This document shows, piece by piece, positions 5,507-6,880 of a DNA stretch of 6,880 nucleotides (position 1 is its first letter; every line of letters begins with the position of its first letter). This DNA comes from an uncultured Clostridiaceae bacterium (GTDB lineage Bacteria > Bacillota > Clostridia > Lachnospirales > Lachnospiraceae): contig CAUCBQ010000112.1 of the NCBI GenBank assembly GCA_958441075.1, positions 1-6,880 of the forward strand, given 5' to 3'. A program made the translations under genes and the position numbers. Under the pieces are notes generated by a model. That model was not told the origin of the DNA. It did no database searches and saw only the letters and a program-made list of their open reading frames with translations.

Positions 5507-5544
5507 GTGTGTGTGTCTGGAAAATGAATTTACAACACACACAC
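5507..5544. repeat. Inverted dinucleotide repeat (GT)5 ... (AC)5
   Basis: Reading the minus strand, five GT units (5544-5535) and five AC units (5516-5507) form a perfect 10-bp inverted repeat around an 18-bp spacer. It starts at the edge of the -10 box and spans the predicted transcription start near 5536. Most of the first arm is therefore not transcribed from this promoter. A transcribed mini-hairpin ACAC-GAAAA-GTGT remains possible. It could be a protein-binding site or simple-sequence DNA. Confidence 0.45.
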
Positions 5545-5571
5545 TCTAGCACAATATAAGAAATAATGCAA
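5543..5571 (-). promoter_or_regulatory. Promoter of the corrinoid adenosyltransferase gene
   Basis: TTGCAT (5571-5566) and TAGAGT (5548-5543) are 17 bp apart, and the -10 box is preceded by an extended TGC. The predicted start is near 5536, giving a leader of about 63 nt. That is too short for a cobalamin riboswitch, and none of its motifs is seen. Confidence 0.65.
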
Positions 5572-5585
5572 ATATTTCTTATATT
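5553..5585. promoter_or_regulatory. Perfect 13-bp inverted repeat centred on the -35 box, candidate operator
   Basis: The arms AATATAAGAAATA (5553-5565) and TATTTCTTATATT (5573-5585) are exact reverse complements separated by 7 bp. The -35 hexamer lies in that 7-bp centre. The arms lack G/C pairs and no T-run follows, so this is unlikely to be a terminator. A third TTTCTTA copy lies next to it on the minus strand (about 5595). Its position would let a bound dimer block RNA polymerase. The regulator is unknown; the site does not match Fur, Rex, CcpA or LexA consensus as I know them. Confidence 0.6.
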
Positions 5586-5610
5586 TTCCGTAAGAAAATT
5601 GTAAGAGAAT

Positions 5611-6249
5611 TTATGAATTCGATTCCTCTCCGCATTCCAGCTTGCTGATGGAAACCTCGTATGCCACCCGCTTTTCACACTCTGTCTCGCTGAGTTTTTT
5701 CGTATATTCCCGGCTCTGGACTCTTCCCCAGATACGGACCCGGGTGCCTACCGTAAAGCCGGAAGCAAAACGGGCGTTTCTTCCCCAGCTGATGCAGGGT
5801 ATGTAATCAGACTTGCCGTAGGGACGGTTGACTGCCAGCAAAAGATCTGCAATCTCACGGCCAAGGGGTGTTTTCCGGTAAATCGGCGGCTTGCATATGT
5901 AGCCATCCAGGAAAATCTGATTGGTTCTTGTATAATCGGTAAATTCATCCAGAAAACGAATTTCTCTGGCAAAGACAGACAGCATCAGGCGGTTTTTTAC
6001 GCCTTCATGGCGGTTATAGGATCTGAATTGTCCTACTGCTTCAATTGTGCTTCCCCGCAGATCTTTGTGGACATCCATAAGACGCTCTGACACCATTAAG
6101 GGAATCACATCAGCCTGCTCGCTGAGACGGTTGACTGATAAGTCCACCATGTAAAAACCTTCGCCAAACACCTCGTGGCTGAATGAGAACTCTGATACGA
6201 TTTCTCCAATCACGCTCACCCTATTGTTTTCAATCATTTTTTCTGCCAT
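5611..6249 (-). CDS. Single-stranded-DNA-binding protein with two tandem OB folds (SSB paralog)
   Basis: A 212-residue protein made of two SSB-like OB folds. The first covers about residues 8-100: VSVIGEIVSE, GFYMVDLSVNRLSEQADVIP, GSTIEAVGQFRSY, then LMLSVFAREI. The second covers about 108-205: QIFLDGYICKPPIYRKTPLG, REIADLLLAVNRP, SDYIPCISWGRNA, GTRVRIWGRVQSRE, then VAYEVSISKLE. The second half is the clearer match to bacterial SSB, and the two halves align with each other along their length. SSBs coat single-stranded DNA during replication and repair. The canonical acidic tail ending DDDIPF that recruits partners is absent; the protein ends ECGEESNS. This suggests a specialised paralog and not the main replicative SSB. 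The start at ATG 6249 is set by GAGGAG (6262-6257) with 7 nt spacing; an upstream ATG at 6279 lacks a good site. It has its own promoter and lies between typA and the adenosyltransferase gene. Confidence 0.86.
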   Translation of the reverse strand: MAEKMIENNRVSVIGEIVSEFSFSHEVFGEGFYMVDLSVNRLSEQADVIPLMVSERLMDVHKDLRGSTIEAVGQFRSYNRHEGVKNRLMLSVFAREIRFLDEFTDYTRTNQIFLDGYICKPPIYRKTPLGREIADLLLAVNRPYGKSDYIPCISWGRNARFASGFTVGTRVRIWGRVQSREYTKKLSETECEKRVAYEVSISKLECGEESNS

Positions 6250-6281
6250 TGTACTTCTCCTCTTATTTTCCAATTTCATTC

Positions 6282-6299
6282 CGGGTTACAATTTACCCG
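6282..6299 (-). other. Small hairpin in the 5' leader of the SSB-like gene
   Basis: CGGGT (6299-6295) pairs with ACCCG (6286-6282) around an 8-nt loop in the predicted leader. It lies between the transcription start near 6316 and the ribosome binding site. It has no T-run, so it is more likely an mRNA structure or protein-binding hairpin than a terminator. Confidence 0.35.
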
Positions 6300-6322
6300 T
6301 ATGCACATATTTAATCTATGCA

Positions 6323-6350
6323 ATTATAACCAGAAATAGACGAAAAACAA
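6323..6350 (-). promoter_or_regulatory. Promoter of the tandem-OB SSB-like gene
   Basis: A perfect -10 box TATAAT (6328-6323) has TTGTTT (6350-6345) 16 bp upstream. The predicted start near 6316 gives a leader of about 67 nt. The -35 match is only moderate. Confidence 0.6.
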
Positions 6351-6434
6351 AGGTTAAGTCATCGCACGGATTCGACAATCCTGAAAATTATGCGGTTCCG
6401 ACCGAAACATCTTATGAAAAACTGCTCAAAATGC
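6351..6434. other. Intergenic spacer between typA terminator and SSB-like promoter
   Basis: No gene is supported here. Two short perfect hairpins occur: GGATT with AATCC (6368-6381, 4-nt loop) and CGGT with ACCG (6393-6404, 4-nt loop). A weak promoter-like pair, TTGCAT and TAAGAT 16 bp apart, lies just upstream on the minus strand. A small RNA is conceivable but not shown. Confidence 0.3.
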
Positions 6435-6479
6435 AAAATCCCCCGGAAATTTTGGAACTATATTCCAGAATTTCCGGGG
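6435..6479 (-). terminator. Intrinsic terminator of typA
   Basis: CCCCGGAAATT (6479-6469) pairs with AATTTCCGGGG (6451-6441), 11 bp. After one C-A mismatch, TGGAA and TTCCA add 5 bp, closing a 5-nt loop. The 3' side continues GATTTTGCATTTTG, so the U-tract is short (T4 at 6438-6435) but the stem is very stable. It lies 29 bp after the typA stop. Confidence 0.72.
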
Positions 6480-6508
6480 AAATATCCCTGTTTACTCTAA
6501 AACACGAC

Positions 6509-6880
6509 TTACTTTTTAAAGGAAGCTCTCTTTCTTAAAAGAGGGTCCAGAATCTTCTTGCGGATACGCAGGCTTTCCGGGGTTACCTCCAGAAGCTCAT
6601 CTGTGTCAATAAAGTCCAGGCTCTGCTCTAAGCTCATGATCTTTGGCGGAGTCAGCTTTAAGGCCTCATCCGCACTGGAGGAACGGGTATTTGTAAGCTT
6701 CTTTGTCTTGCAGACATTGATTTCAATATCCTCTGCCTTGGGACTCTGACCCACAACCATACCGGAGTATACCTTTACGCCGGGGCCGATAAAGAGAGTT
6801 CCTCTCTCCTGAGCGTTAAACAGACCGTAGGTAATGGCTTCACCAGCCTCAAAAGCAATCAGAGAACCTGTAGGACGGTA
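6509..6880 (-). CDS. typA: TypA/BipA ribosome-associated GTPase, C-terminal end (5' part outside window)
   Basis: The open frame enters at the window edge and ends at TAA 6511-6509, giving the last 123 residues. It matches the TypA/BipA C-terminal domain: YRPTGSLIAFEAGEAITYGL, then QERGTLFIGPG, VYSGMVVGQSPKAEDIEINV, KTKKLTNTRSSSADEALKL, TPPKIMSLEQSLDFIDTDEL, and LEVTPESLRIRKKILDPLLRKR. E. coli BipA has the same order, for example LTNVRASGKDEAIRLTPP and EFIDDDELVEVTPKSIRLRKK. The family is a translational GTPase of the EF-G/LepA group that binds the ribosome and helps growth and ribosome assembly under stress. The GTPase domain is not in view. A hairpin terminator follows, so it probably ends its own unit. 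Confidence 0.96.
   Translation of the reverse strand, partial: YRPTGSLIAFEAGEAITYGLFNAQERGTLFIGPGVKVYSGMVVGQSPKAEDIEINVCKTKKLTNTRSSSADEALKLTPPKIMSLEQSLDFIDTDELLEVTPESLRIRKKILDPLLRKRASFKK

Noticed and set aside
5474..5542. Cobalamin riboswitch in the adenosyltransferase leader
   Set aside because: The predicted leader is only about 63 nt and has no B12-box-like sequence or multi-helix structure.
6224..6538. Plus-strand open frame of 104 codons beginning with a hydrophobic stretch, spanning the typA to SSB-like spacer
   Set aside because: It starts at TTG with no ribosome binding site, overlaps both flanking real genes on the other strand, and covers the typA terminator and the SSB-like promoter.
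1..6880. Defence system, prophage, transposon or CRISPR array
   Set aside because: Every sizeable gene except two small ones belongs to a known housekeeping family. No transposase, integrase, direct-repeat array or nuclease cluster is seen, so no novel multi-gene system is claimed.

Overview
The window reads like a chromosomal housekeeping segment from a low-to-mid GC Firmicute, most probably a Clostridia member of the Lachnospiraceae type. This placement is inferred from the protein families, the AAAGGAG/GGAGG ribosome binding sites, the sigma-A promoters with 16-17 bp spacers, and a lysine riboswitch with an intrinsic terminator. No species can be named from sequence alone. All supported genes lie on the minus strand, so transcription runs from high to low coordinates. 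I see no mobile element, tRNA, rRNA or CRISPR array.

In transcription order: (1) 6880-6509 is the C-terminal end of the ribosome-associated GTPase TypA/BipA, followed by a hairpin terminator (6479-6435). (2) 6249-5611 encodes an unusual single-stranded-DNA-binding protein with two OB folds in tandem and its own promoter (6350-6323). (3) 5473-4964 encodes a corrinoid adenosyltransferase of the CobA/CobO/BtuR family. Its promoter has a -35 box in the centre of a perfect 13-bp inverted repeat. (4) 4967-4691 is a regulatory leader: a strong promoter, an L-box lysine riboswitch and an intrinsic terminator. It controls dapA (4584-3697) and dapB (3631-2873), the first two steps after aspartate semialdehyde in the lysine/diaminopimelate pathway, and ends in a terminator (2840-2804). 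(5) 2754-2410 encodes a small acidic, Ser/Thr-rich lipoprotein, followed by a strong terminator (2386-2327). (6) The next promoter abuts that terminator and drives a small, very basic predicted single-span membrane protein of unknown function (2268-1891). (7) 1755-319 is purB (adenylosuccinate lyase) with a near-consensus promoter, followed 17 bp later by the N-terminal part of a LysR-type regulator that runs off the window (301-1).

The genes form several short transcription units, not one pathway cluster. The one coherent pathway is lysine/DAP synthesis, where lysine sensed by the leader RNA should cause early termination before dapA. I find no clear multi-gene novel system. The items most worth a second look are the tandem-OB SSB paralog, the inverted repeat over the adenosyltransferase promoter, the basic membrane protein, and the tight overlap of the adenosyltransferase stop codon with the dapA promoter.
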